A stretch of 64,000 bases of DNA from Mikania micrantha (GCA_009363875.1 CM018694.1:27971415-28035414); one strand, 5' to 3'; shown: positions 42,480 to 55,021, counted from the first letter of the stretch. Made by a program: numbers and translations. The notes: generated by a model not told the origin, from the letters alone.

Positions 42480-43003
42480 AAAAATGAGAACAAAGATCAT
42501 CTTAAGCTATGGCAGGATTCATCAGCTGCCATCACCATCCACAAATCCTCAAGCTTGATAGAATCCCAGGAAGGCACCACAAACACCATTATGGATCAAA
42601 TAATGAGTAGAACAATATCAAAAGATTTACAGCCTGAAACAATTCCTTCTACTCTACCTACCTGCTCAACAATCCAGCCCTCAAAAGGAGCCAAACCCAT
42701 CTTAAAATAAATACAAGCACGTATCCCCAAAAAATCTAGGGATCTATAGATGGTTCTTTGATGATTATACCAATTCTATTGTGATAGAAAGGTACAATGG
42801 CTCCATAACCTCCTTCACAAATTGGTATTCTATTATAGATCTATCAGATACAGAACTAAGGAAGATGTTGCAACTTAATCTTGGAAATGACATGGGACAT
42901 TTTCAAGTGCAAGATTTCATGCGTGATCTAAAAGGTCAGTTACCTTTGAAATGCTTAATAATAAACTAAATGGTTAAGGCTTCATCAATCTAGAGGGAGA
43001 TTA
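42480..43003 (+). other. Unrecognised coding-like remnant ending in a polypurine tract
   Basis: An open stretch at about 42720-42969 reads like protein (GIYRWFFDDYTN, then RKMLQLNLGNDMGHFQVQDF) but I do not recognise the family. A second open stretch ends near 42710. About 20 bases after the stop lies AGAGGGAGATT (42993-43003), typical before an LTR. It could be the 3' end of a retrotransposon or a pararetrovirus remnant. Confidence 0.35.
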
Positions 43004-43530
43004 TTGAAAAACAACGATTGATGAGCCATAAACATCCTTTTTATAACCTTTTCCTTCTTCTGAACAACAATGGAAGATCCTCTTAGAAAAACTCCAAAAG
43101 ACTTTTTTTGGAAGCATATCTTCAGAAGATCTTCATTACAAGAATAACCGCGGAAAAACAAACCGAAAAGGACTCTGAAGCAAGCCATGGGTGACAACTA
43201 CCTAAGTCCAAGACTGAAGAATCACTTAAGGCTTTAGTCTTAGGCTCTTACCTTTTCAGTTGTTGTTGACTTTTATCCACGATTATGTACATCTGTCTTA
43301 TGTATCAGAGTTTGTAATGCCTGATGTTTGTCTTATTACACTCTTTGTTTGTATTAATGTTTCGGTATTTATACACAAACATTCTCTGAATTATATGGAT
43401 TTTTTTTCCCATTATTACTTGTATTATTGTTTTATTTTCAAAATAAATACAAGACTTAAAGAACAAGCCAGGAACCGAATTCATGACTTGAGAGGGAGTT
43501 CTAGCCTTGTTCTTACAAATCGAGTCTAAC
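43004..43530 (+). mobile_element. LTR-like sequence
   Basis: Follows AGAGGGAGATT, begins TATTGAAAAACAACG (TG mutated to TA would fit) and ends TCTAACA. Non-coding. No second copy is in the window and no target duplication is clear. The sequence may instead be the non-coding end of an integrated pararetrovirus. Confidence 0.35.
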
Positions 43531-43544
43531 AATTGAATATGAAA

Positions 43545-45545
43545 ACAAGTGTTCACTATCCAACACAAAGAAATTCCAAACTCCCACCATGAAACTATAT
43601 GATGGGACTACTGATCCTAAAGAACATGTGGCGCAATATAATGAGAGAATGAAAAAATCAACCCCTTACCCCCACATCTGAAGGAAGCTTACTCATGCAA
43701 GGGCTTCGGTTCTACGTTGACAAGGCAGCTCTAAAATGGCTGCTCAACGATCCTCCTTATTCAATTGCATCATTTTCTCATTTAATTTACCTGTTTAAAA
43801 ATCAATTTTCTTGCAGTAGGACGTTTGAGAATTTGATTAGTGACCTATACATGATAACCTAGGAACTTGAGGAATCCCTCAGGAACTATGTCAATAAATT
43901 TGGCAAAGAATCTCTGGATATCCCCAATCTCGACACTGTCACAACCTTCCATGCATTCAAGATGGGATTGTAGAGAAACTTGTCATTTTATGATGACTTG
44001 GTGATTTATCCTTGCATAAATATGGATGAAGTCAGGAATCGTGCACTAAGTTTTATCAGATTGGAGGATGAAAAAAAATCCAAAAGAGGATCACGACACC
44101 TTCTAACGATCAAGGAAAAAGAAAGTTTGACTCACCTTCCAACAAATCCTTCAATCCAAACATACTACGAGTCTGACAATCATAAAATCAATTTTGTGGA
44201 TGATGATGAGGATGAAGAAGAATATTCAAGGATATTCGATTACTACTATTCTATTGATATCCCTACATTAATGTGTGAAATGCAAGATCTGGGCGGAAAA
44301 GCAATATGGCCTCCCAAGGAGAGGAAGTTTGGACCAAAAGACAAATCCAAATGGTATGCCTTGCATGAGTACTTTGGTCATATAATAAAATATTGCATCG
44401 CCTTGAAAAAGGAGATCAGCTACCTCCTCAACAAGGGTCATCTCAAAGAACTGTTGGGAAGAAAGAGAGACAGGAAACAATATCCGAAAGGACCTCCTAA
44501 AAGAGTTTCATCTTCTCCTAGGGATGCCAAGGTAATAAACTTTATTTCTAGTGGGTCTGACATTTGTGGTGCCTCTTATTCTACAGCAAGAAAACACTCC
44601 AAGGAAGCTAAAATGGAGAATGGAGAAAGACCCACAAGGACATCAACCATGACCACTGAGACTGTGGTATCCTTCGAGGAACAAGATAGGGATAACATCC
44701 AGGATCTTCATCACGTCGGGTTAGTTATTACATTGTATGTGGCCAACCATTTTGTCCGCAGGATACTTATAGACGAAGAGAGTTCCGTGAATATCATCCA
44801 ATTGGAGATGCTCAAGAGGGTTAATATTCCTGAGTCAAAAATAACTGCAAAGTCTATGATTTTAGTTGGATTCAATGGAGAAGCTAAAACTACTATCGGA
44901 GAAATCAAACTACGAGTATATATCAAGGGGATAAACTCTATGCAACGCTTTTGTATAATTGATTCCCTGTATTGTAATAATATTATACTAGGTAGACCTT
45001 GGATACACAACATGAAAGCTGTTCCATCAACATATCATCAATGCGTCAAACTGCTTACACCTTGGAGAATAATGAAGATAAAGAGTGACCAGCAAGAAGC
45101 CAAGGAGTGCTACTCATCTTCCATGAAGGCAACAACCAAATCAAGTTCAACGTAGCAATCAAAGTGCGACCCTGGGGATATTCAGGAATCTATGGAAAAG
45201 AAAGTAAAGAAGTACTTCTAAAGTCTAATAACCCTAAAACTAAAGTTTTCATAGGAATCGATATTCTTGGGGATATAGAAGAGAAACTAATTTCATTCCT
45301 AAAATCAGGGATTTTCACATTCGGATGGAAACATGAGGATATGACAGGGATATCCTTAGAGGTTATTACTCACAATTTAGGAATGGACTGAAGTTTCAAA
45401 CCTATCCACTAAAAAAGAAGAACATTTTCTAATGATCGAAATGCCATCATCCAAGAGGAAGTTGAAAGCTCCTTAAAACAAAGATGATCAAGGAATTTAA
45501 GTTCCCGAGATGGCTAGCTAACGAAGTGATGGTTCAAATATAGAG
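43545..45545 (+). pseudogene. Tat-lineage Ty3/gypsy gag-protease and start of RT
   Basis: Gag core starts near 43589 (MKLYDGTTDPKEHVAQYNER), continues in other frames (LRFYVDKAALKWLLND; RNYVNKFGKESLDIPNL) and then in an open 391-codon run from 43980. The zinc knuckle context WYALHEYFGHIIKYCIALKKEI has lost its first Cys. The protease region has RILIDEESSVNIIQLE, where the usual D-G-G/S active-site pattern is altered, and IILGRPWIHNMKAVPSTYHQ. From about 45240 the RT entry (WKHEDMTGISLEVITHNL) appears in another frame and stops near 45545. Several stops and frameshifts make it non-functional. The rest of pol is missing. Confidence 0.85.
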
Positions 45546-46514
45546 ATAAGAGTTCAAATTTAGTCCATAAACAAGCGATGCCCCCTCAAATCAAATACAT
45601 TAGTTCTTAACAATTAAAATTACAAAATATATACGTACAATACACAAGACATGCTTTACAACAATAAATATCATAACTGCATACCAATGTTGTCAAAAGA
45701 CTTGTGCGCCTAGTATCTTGCAAGGCAAGGAACATGTAAAATGCATTGCGACCATTAGTCCCAGAAAGTATCATGAACAGATTTCGTGAGTCGCCAGTCA
45801 GTTACGAATATCTAACCCTAGATGTTGGTTTTAGTAACTAAAACTAATTTCCCATTATAAAACACCCAAAGGGAATAATAATCAATCTCTAGTACATAAA
45901 AATTTAGTTCCCATTTTGTCTCTTGTTGAGTGTGTTGAAAAAATTAATTAGGAATTTAAATTGATTTTTGACTTTTTATATTAATTGTTATCATTGTATC
46001 ACAGAGTAGTTAATAATCAACGTCATGGGTTTGTTTAATTAGTGTGTATCATTTCATCAAATATTGATACGAATTTGGTCTTTAAGGAGTTTCATGTTTA
46101 AACAATAGTTAAAATGTGTGATAGATATAATTGTTAAGGGTCCTGATCAAATATCAACTGCAAGTATTATTGTATGCTTTTTAAACTTAAGGTCACGGGA
46201 CCAAGCTATGAGAAATAGCCTCTTGTATAAATTTATAGTGTTAAATTGCATACATCATATCACAAAGTTATCTAGCCCCTCCATCGTCCCTACACAACCG
46301 GGTATGCCCTTTATGTTTAGGTCAGAAATTCTAACAATATATCTCCAAATATCAAGAGGCCTAGTATTGTGTTCTCATTACATGTGTCAAGTAACATGCA
46401 TTTTGAATCTAACATGTACACCCTTGAATGGAAGAAAGCATGTATTGCGATACTTTTGGATCACTAGACTTGGGTATCAACATAAAATATGGCATGCTTG
46501 GCTTATTAGGTCTA
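45546..46514. other. Intergenic, with one dispersed repeat copy
   Basis: No gene recognised. About 45785-45930 is similar to 51172-51345, inside the leader intron of the host gene (shared TTCCCATT.TAAAACACC.AAAGGGAATAA and AGTACATAAAAATT blocks). Open frames here look random. Confidence 0.55.
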
Positions 46515-46522
46515 CTCATGTT

Positions 46523-47062
46523 TAGGGGTGTTCAAAAAAATCCGTATCCGAATCCGGAATCGAAATATCCGAAAATCCGTATCCGAAATATCCGAAAATT
46601 CGGATATCCGGAAGTTCGGATATCCGAAAGGCCGGATATCCTGAAATTCGGATTCGGATAGTAGTTTTGAAAAAATTCGGATAGTTCGGATATCCGAACT
46701 ATCCGAAATAGTTATTTTTTCCGGATATTTTTCGGATAGTTTTCGGATATTCGGATATTTTTTCGGATATTCGGATATTTTTCCGGATATTTCGGATAAT
46801 TTTTCGGATATTCGGATAGTTTTTCGGATATTCGGATAGTTTTTCGGATATTTCGGATATTTTTCAGATTTTCGGATATCCGGATATATATTTTTTTATT
46901 TTTTTTATTTTTATTTTAGAGTTCGGATATCCGTTCGGATATCCGAATCCGAAATTTCGGATATCCGAACTTCGGATATCCGAAATTTCGGATTCGGATT
47001 CGGATTCGGATAGTGAAAATCACTATCCGAAAATTTCGGATATCCGAATTTGAACACCCCTA
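46523..47062. mobile_element. hAT-type MITE, 540 bp, with perfect 8-bp target duplication
   Basis: Terminal inverted repeats are TAGGGGTGTTCAAA and TTTGAACACCCCTA. CTCATGTT lies at 46515-46522 and again at 47063-47070. An 8-bp duplication and TAGGG-type ends place it in the hAT superfamily. The interior is almost entirely CGGATAT/ATCCGAA words in both orientations, so the element can fold back on itself. It has no coding capacity. Confidence 0.95.
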
Positions 47063-47070
47063 CTCATGTT

Positions 47071-47971
47071 GCTTATTAAAGATTACGTGTTTATATACAG
47101 AGGCAACGCAAACCATGACAACGTTATCAAATCATGTTGAACATAGAATATTACATGTGGCTAAGGTCCATGACCCAACACATACAAGAAGCATCTACTT
47201 CCAAACTATTGAAGTAATGGTAGGCAAACCAAAATTTTTTTTAACCGTTTCAGTGTTTTTCAGCAAAGTCAAAAACTGCCACTGGTTGGTACGGGTTTCT
47301 GACTGCTGTTTATCAGGTTTCAGCCAAGTTAAGGTGAAACCAATTCCGGTAGTTCCCGTTCTGGTTATGATTTTTCTGAGAAATGGTAACCACCTCTGCC
47401 CTCCTATTCAAGTAGGCCGAGTTCCAGTTGTGATTAGGGTAGTCAGGTCCAATTTCAGATCCGGATTTTTTGCACACCAATTGAAGAATGAATGCAACTT
47501 CGCAGGTTGAGTAGGTTACACCCAAGAAGCAAGTAGGGCCAAAAACTACGGCCTACCTAGTGGAGTTTTTATTTTACGGACTTACGGCCGTAGGCTACGG
47601 TCCATCTTACAATGGTGACCGTAAGCTACAGCCCGATGGTTGTAGCTTGTGGCCTAGTAGTCAAATTGTTCTGTTTTACACCTTGACGACAGTAGGAGTC
47701 GCCAAAGTATTTCTCTAACATAAGCTTTACAAAACGAAGGGAAAATCAATGTTTGTCATATGATATTATAAAAGTTGTCACATACACTCCACCCAGTTTG
47801 CAACTTCGACTGATAGGTACTGTTGATAAACAACACTTTCATCATTCACTTTGCATATAAGATTGATGAGTACCAAATAACAAAAGGAAGATATTAGATA
47901 ACATGTGATTTGTCTTTACAACGTGTGACCAATTTACTCATATACATTATTACAAATTAAGAATCACTCAC
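47071..47971. other. 3' flank of the host gene
   Basis: Includes the 3' untranslated region of the gene ending at 47972 (minus). About 47540-47660 has repeated CTACGGCC/GGCCGTAG words of unknown origin. No further coding region is seen. Confidence 0.5.
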
Positions 47972-50900
47972 TCACTCATCATCCAGGAAATTGAGGTCAT
48001 CGTCTTCATGTTCATATTCATGAGGCCGATGAGAGTCTAATGGTTGAATGTCTGTCACCTGCCCCTTTCTACTCTCTCCATTTCCTTGTTCACATTCGAA
48101 TATCTGCTCGTATTCCATTTCACTACAAAGTTCCTGAAAATGTAAACAAAATTAAGCAAAAATCAAATACAGCAATTAAAGTGCTACAGTGGTCAAAAGC
48201 TTCACCTCGTCTATATGTTTCCCAGGCTTTACAATCCATTCATACAGAAGATTCTCTGGCACAAGCATAGCATCTGTTGAAATGTTCGGCATCTTCTTCC
48301 TTAATTGCCCTTCTTTGAGTCGTAAGTTGTAGTGAACATAGATCAAGTCGTTCAATTTTTTCTGTGCCAGACGGTTATGCCTGCGCCTATGAATCTCATC
48401 ATAATTATGCTCACAACCAAAACAGGAGCATGTTTGACTCAATATGCGTACGGCAATCTGTTGCAGCTCTAAGCAGTTTATGCCATGCTGTTGCCACCAA
48501 GCAGCTGAAACATAAAAATATAATCAATGCCACAGCTCTAACATGTGTTGCTTTTTGTTAAAAAAAATAAAAAGCATCTTTTAACAGCTATTACCTGGGT
48601 TTAGTTCTGTTCGAGTGCTGACTGCCAAATCAGTTCCAAAATCAGCTTTTGCTGAACCAAAGTCTGAAATCTGCAGCAAATCCATCATCAAACAGAATGA
48701 CTTGCAGGAATTAATAATAAAGGAAGGGAGAAGTGGTTTACCTACCTGCTTGGACGCTGAAACCCGTCTTGCATTGTTTGGCTCAAACCTAGCAATGCAA
48801 GAATTTAGACCACGAACAACTTCTGGGTGCTAAATATATAAAAACACAAGAATATAAGAGCGAGTTTGTTATAAGACGAGGAAACGAAAGCTAGCTGTTA
48901 CGTAGGTTGATTGCATACGGGAACAAAGTCAGGTCTATATCTGTAGGATGGATTTAGAAAGTAGGCAGCAAGATACAAAGGATGACTGAAAGAGTGATTA
49001 TCAATTATGCTCCACAGGTTACCATATTTGTGTAGGTCATCACCATGGTTGCTCTTTATACTGAGTTTCGCCTTGTGCAAGTCATTGTATATATATGGCA
49101 TGGACATGGACAGATCACCTCCATTGATCTTTTGAAGCACATCAAGAATAGGTCCCACTGACCTCCTAACGTGCTGCACCTTCTTCCAGAACGTTGCATT
49201 CATTACAATCTTTTCAACCTCTTCACCCTCATGAGATTTTGAAAGTCGAGATGACAACCATTTAGTGGACTGAAACAAGCGCTTGAGAGCATCCCTGTGA
49301 TCCATCAAGTTATGTAACGTTACAAAACTTGAAGCATTGCAGGTGAAAGATGCTCTGACAAGTTCCTGTCCCCCCGTGCATTCTCGTTTCATTAAATTCC
49401 ATAACCACATCTGGCTATACAACAGTCTTGTGATCTTCTGTCCTTTCTCAATACATTCTGCCACCCATTTTAACTTTACAAAATCTTCCAGCATTTGTTC
49501 AATGCAAGAAGCTGCACAAGGAGTCCAAAACAGATTTTGTCGTTTTTCCTCCAGCATCTTTCCAGCGGCTTCATAACTGGGTGTGTTTGGCGTGACAACC
49601 TTAGCATGCGTAAATCATGTGAGAACAAAAGAAAAATCTCTATTGGAAATATATATTTTATAAAGCTTAGTACTAGTGTAATGAATAAAATTTAGAAAAA
49701 ACTATGATGGCAGACCTGCACAACATTTTCCTCGCCCATGTCATCCACAATTTTATCAAGAAATTTAAATAAAGTCAACGAATCTTCAACAAATTCAGTC
49801 GCATCAAGTGAAGAAACAAAGTGCATACCCCGAGGACATGAAACCAAAATATTGATTAATGTCCTGTTATGTGCATCTTTCCAAGTATCTGCCAATATAG
49901 AACACCCAGTGACTGCCCAAGAGGCTTTATATTCAGCCAGGTATGTTTTAATGGTTAGGATTTCGTCCTGAAGAAAACGAGTGGATAGCGTGAGGCTGGA
50001 GGGAGGTGGTGCTCCAAATTGAGAGACCATCTCCAACATCTTATGGAAGTAGGGTGAGTTTGCTGCATGTGCGGGAACTCCAGCATGATGAAAGAACTTG
50101 GAAATCGCAGATATGACCTCATCCTTTCTTCCTGAAATTTTATGATTATTATTAGCCACCAACATTTGAGCATTAGTAGTCTCCGGTTTTGGTATATCTG
50201 ACAACGCTTCTTCTCTTCTAACAAATCTTGTTCTCTTATCTCTGCTGGTGATTAGTAGATGTGGATCATCCTCCTCTTGCTCATCCTCTTCATCTTCATC
50301 TTCAGAGTGCACCATGTAAAATGCTGATGATGATGATGATGGCTGCTGCTTATGAGGCTCAGGTCTTCTCTGCCTCCTCCCGGTGCGATGCCATTTCATA
50401 TTTTCTTTTATTTTGAGATACACTTCCTCAGGGGCACTTTTACAAGGTGCAACTTCACCAGGTATTCGGGCAAGGTGCTGCTTAAAGCGGTTAATGCCAC
50501 CACTAACTATTTTATCACAGTAATTGCATTTGACTTTTTTCTTTCTTTCATCCCGAGGAACTCCGTGTTCCCAGCCAGGGTCAACATATCCTAGTGACCT
50601 GAGAGGAGGAGACATATTTATTACTAAACCCTTGTCCCCACCCACCCCTACAACCAGCTGCTGCTGCTGCTTTCCTTTGTTCCTGTTATCGTATGCAGCA
50701 GTCATATGGTGTCCCTCTTCCGCAACATCATTATCATTAGAACAAGGTGGAAAGTTGAGATATGTTGTTTGCTCCTCGTATTCAATTTGCTTCGGTTTTT
50801 TGCCAACACGACATCCTTCCAAGTTTTCTTTCATTTTTAGGCACACCTCTTCTGGAGCCTTGTCACAATAGGTCACTTCCCCAGATACTCTAGCTAAATG

Positions 50901-51035
50901 TTGCTTCAACCTGTAAATCCCACCACTAACTATTTTCCCACAATAATTGCATCTCACCTTTTTCTTTTTCTCATCCTGAGCAGTACCATGCTCCCATCCA
51001 GGATCAACAAATCCACCACAACGTACTGATGTCAT
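47972..51035 (-). CDS. Domesticated hAT transposase with two BED zinc fingers, 873 aa, six coding exons
   Basis: Coding exons on the minus strand: 51035-49716, 49599-48919, 48829-48746, 48670-48595, 48504-48206 and 48133-47972. All five introns have GT-AG ends and phases that join without a stop. Two tandem BED fingers open the protein (FVDPGWEHG, CNYCGKIVSGGIYRLKQHLA, then GYVDPGWEHG and CNYCDKIVSGGINRFKQHLA). An acidic linker, a transposase-like core (FFHHAGVPAHAANSPYF, FLDKIVDDMGEENVVQ, LFWTPCAASCIEQMLEDF) and a hAT dimerisation region (WWQQHGINCLELQQIAVRIL) follow. Length and order match a conserved plant gene family (Arabidopsis At3g17450 type, from memory) thought to be nuclear DNA-binding proteins; the exact role is unknown. 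Start at MTSVRCGGF by family comparison. The family lacks transposon ends, and no TIRs flank this gene. Intact and probably functional. Confidence 0.93.
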
Positions 51036-51052
51036 ATCCTCACCCACATCAT
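51032..51052 (-). promoter_or_regulatory. Short upstream ORF overlapping the host gene start
   Basis: ATGATG...ATATGA reads six codons and stops in TGA, which overlaps the main ATG as ATGA. Such an arrangement could dampen translation or require re-initiation. It depends on the leader splicing proposed for 51070-52239. Confidence 0.5.
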
Positions 51053-52400
51053 GGATGAAAGCCTTGAACCTAAATAAAATGGAACACTTTTAGAAATGTA
51101 TGCCAAAACTGTCGCATTCTATATCTCTACAAAAAAGAAAGATATTTAAAACTGAAAAATTAGGCTCTAATAATTCGTCATTAGTCGGGGACTGATTTTG
51201 CGAGTCCCCAACTAGTGACAGATTCCTAGTCCTAGATGATGGTTTTAGGGACTGGGTAACATTCCCCATTGTAAAACACCAAAAGGGAATAAAAGTCATC
51301 TCTAATACATAAAAATTCAGTTCTCAATTTGTCCCCTGTTACCTCATCATTTCAGCCCCCAATACATTTCATCGGTGACTACAAATCTGTCTCGGATACT
51401 ACGATATTTCAATCTCTGGTACATAGCTTTAAGCACTACATGAGCCTATAACATGCCTACATTGTCCTAATATGTTTCGTTACATTCCTTATTACATATC
51501 AAATCAATCTCCAATAAGATATTTTTAAAGACTGAGAATTAGTAAAAAGCAATACCATCTACCATGCATACTTTTTTTCTCCGACATGCTCCAAATAGTC
51601 TTGTCTATAGCTTTAACATAGATCTAAGATTGCATTTCTACCTCAAATCATCAGTTACGTTGTTCTCCTTGCTTCAACTAAACATTATAATCATGCTAAC
51701 TACAAACACAATTCCATCAACCATATAGGTGGCAAAAGGGTCCGGTGTGTATTTCAACCATGAGTCTGGATCACTAATACTAAGATTTTCTTTAAAAATA
51801 GAAAATAAGCAACATAATTATCAACCACATTGCTATAAGAAAACAGTTCTTTATAACAAATTCATCAAAATCAATGAATTAAAACTTTTGATCATGCTTA
51901 AACCGTTGCTCTGCTTTCTGGTATTTGCATCTTAAACCTTATCTAAGAGCAGTTGTCATCAAAAGCCACTAAAACTACATCCTAGCGTGGAGTGTGTGAG
52001 TTATTTACTCGTTCATGATGATATGAGGGAATTCAACAATACCACATGTATCAATAATCAAATACTTTGAGAACATAAAGTTACTCTGAACTCAGGAACA
52101 AGAAGAGAGATCTAGGTCTACATTTGAGATAAACCCCAAACGTATACAAGGGGGCGTAATTGAAATGACAGAAACCCTAAATTGCAAATAGAGTAATAAA
52201 ATCAGAATATGAGATTACAAGACAAACATATGATGGTACCTGCGTTGAAGACGGTGGCTGGATTGCCGATACAATTGAAGCAGAGAAAGAAATGATGATG
52301 TTAATCGTTAAGTTAACCGGAGAAGCATCAACATGATACGAGACGCAAATGTTATTTGTCTCTTTCAATTCTTCTTTTTCTTTTACCTTATTTTATTTTG
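51036..52400 (-). other. 5' leader of the host gene, with an intron
   Basis: A good acceptor (TTTTATTTAG, ending 51070) precedes the start-codon exon. A good donor (CGCAG|GTACC) lies at 52240/52239. The proposed leader exon runs from 52240 up to about 52330-52400 and the intron is 51070-52239. The intron is non-coding and carries the repeat at 51172-51345. The transcription start was not located. 52401-52590 shows nothing recognisable. Confidence 0.6.
51172..51345. repeat. Dispersed non-coding repeat in the leader intron
   Basis: Similar to 45785-45930. It has GTCGGGGACTGA and GTCCCC words typical of small terminal-repeat elements, but complete ends could not be defined. Confidence 0.5.
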
Positions 52401-52590
52401 AGTAATTTTTGTTTTTTTAACTAGTTTGATACCTGTGATTCGCGAAGCATCACAATTTTTAATAAAGTTTGAACGTAAATGTTTGTTATTGTCAAGTGAA
52501 AATTAAGAAACATGAAACCCTAAAACATATGTAGTTTTTAAAACGAACATCATCTTGCAGTAATATCCAAAATCATCATTATATTGCAAA

Positions 52591-54070
52591 CTAGTCTATA
52601 AACCCGCATACAACACGGGTAGAGTCATAAAAACATGTAATTTATTATATTTTACACTAAAGTAGAAGAAATTAAGAGCTATTACTTTTAATTTTTTAGT
52701 TTCAATAATAATAAGAATATTTAAATAACATGGATTGAAAGATATTTGTGTTAAATTAGATCTTTTGATATCCAAATACATTTTCATAGCATTCCAAGCA
52801 TCATGAGGAGTGTTACATACAATTTTTGAATTATAAACTCTGGTAAAAAAACAAAAGTAACAGAATATATTTTCAAATGTGAAGTACATAAATTTTTATA
52901 AGTTAACATATATAAAATATTAAAATTGATATAACTATGATTTAAAATGAAATACTAAAGCATTTATAAATGTATGTATTTATGATTATTTTCTACATAA
53001 GTTACTTTAAGAACAAATAGAAGATATTTAATATATGATAAAGCTTAATTTTTAAATAATTAATTTTGTTGGAAATGCCGTCCATATATGAAGATTAACC
53101 GTTTAATCTTATAGTCATAATATTGTTGATTTTATTATTTTTTTCTCTAATAGTTTTGATTTTGTGAAATAAAAAAAACTGAACAATATAATATAAATAA
53201 TATATATTAACAAAATGATATAATACAATGAAAACAATAAAAAATGTAATCATAAAAAAATAGATCTAATATTCCATTATTTTATAATATTCATATGATA
53301 TCAGGTAATTAAGTAGATTCTTGATTATATTACATAATTAAATATTTCAAGTATTTTTTTTACTCAACATAAAGCATATTTATCAATATGAATATAAAAT
53401 TATGATGTTATTTAAGAAAAATACAATTTATTTCTTAAATTAAGTAATGAAATGTGCAACTTAATGTGAAAGAAAAATGAAAACTATATAGTTTTCAACA
53501 AAAATTCGTTTGATAATTAGTGTTAATTATTTTAATCAATTATGTTAAATTGAATATTTTTATAATAAAAATTACTTAGGTTTAACATATGAAACAAAAA
53601 ACCACATTTAATTTAACAATAACCAAATAAAAAAATAAATGTAGGTCTTAAATCCTAGTTTTCAAGGAAATGAATGTTAAAGAATTATAATAATACAAAT
53701 TAAAACAAATAATATATACCAAAGTTTGAAGTATTTTTATTTTTTAATTTAATAAAACATTTAAATCTACCTACAAATTATAGAATAAAAAATTAGGTTT
53801 TTTTTTTTTTATAATTATAGTTATTGTAAACATGTTTTAGAATTATCTAAAATAAATTCCTAAAGGAAGTTAATTAATGTTAGAGAATATGAAAAACATT
53901 TAAAGAAACAATAGTTATTGAAATGTTACTTATTTTAATTTTGAATTTTAAAAAATAAATGTAATAAATAAATCTAAAATGAAATACAAAGTACTTACCT
54001 TCAAAAAATGAGTAAAATGCACTACATAATATTTAGCATTAAGTTTCAACAGTTAATTATTCGCTATTTG

Positions 54071-54122
<52 letters not shown>

Positions 54123-55021
54123 AAGATTTACGATTATATATGTATAAATTATGTTAATAAATTGAATTAACTTATAAGATTTAATAATGGTAATTTTGTT
54201 AATATCTTAAGATTTGTCAAACATTTAATTTTAATATTAAATATGGACTTAAATCTATTTTCAATGAAAAAAATAAACATATAGGTTACCAAAATTTCGA
54301 TCAAAAAATAATATTGTATATTATAAGTATGATTAATTTCTATAATATAATGATTTTATTATAATAATAAATAGAATAAATTTATGTAAGTATTGTTTTG
54401 TACAAAATATATATAGTTTTATATTTAAAAAAATAATTAATACTACTTACTTTTATTATAGCCGTACTTGTTTCACAGTATGAGTTTCTTTTTATTTATA
54501 TATGCGACTTTTGAATATGATTTTACGTATATTTTCTGCTACATTTTATTATAAAACTTAGTTTTTTTTTAAAAAAAAAAAAGCAAAATGATCCACCATT
54601 TTGTTATTATATTTTTATTATCTAAATTTCTTAAAATTATATAAATGGCAGAAATTAAACTACTAACATATAAAAATATTAAGTTATCTTTTATAAATTT
54701 ATTTAATTTTAATGTTATTAATAATTTTATGATATTAACATGTAGGATTTATTTAATTAATTAATAAATTGAAAAATCTATTGTTATATTAATGATCCTG
54801 TGTTTACTGTTATATATGGTAAATTTAATGTTAAAAATTGATTCAAGTTAATGTGTTTTAATAATGGTAATGTTGTTAATATCATAAAATTTGTTAAACA
54901 TTTAATTCTTATATTAAATATTGAAGATTTTTTTAATAAAATGAGCGGGAAAAGAATCATAAAACCTATCTTATTGAATGACATGTGTCAGAAGAAAACC
55001 TTGATTTATTATAATAGATAG
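52591..55021 (-). mobile_element. Non-autonomous Helitron, 2.4 kb
   Basis: On the minus strand it begins TCTATCTATTATAATAAATC at 55021. It ends with the hairpin ACCCGTGTTGTATGCGGGT (52620-52602) and then TTATAGACTAG at 52591. The host bases are A before and T after, as Helitrons require (insertion in AT, no duplication). The interior is very AT-rich, with no Rep or helicase coding sequence. It contains an (AT)n run at 54075-54119. Confidence 0.85.
54075..54119. repeat. (AT)n microsatellite, about 45 bp
   Basis: Uninterrupted AT dinucleotides inside the Helitron. Confidence 0.97.

Noticed and set aside
47972..51035. Active hAT transposon
   Set aside because: No terminal inverted repeats or 8-bp duplication flank it, and the many-exon structure and match to a conserved plant gene favour a domesticated host gene.
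51033..51047. Start of the host gene at 51047
   Set aside because: The codon there is GTG. The ATG at 51035 matches where the family starts (MxxVRxxGFVDPGW).
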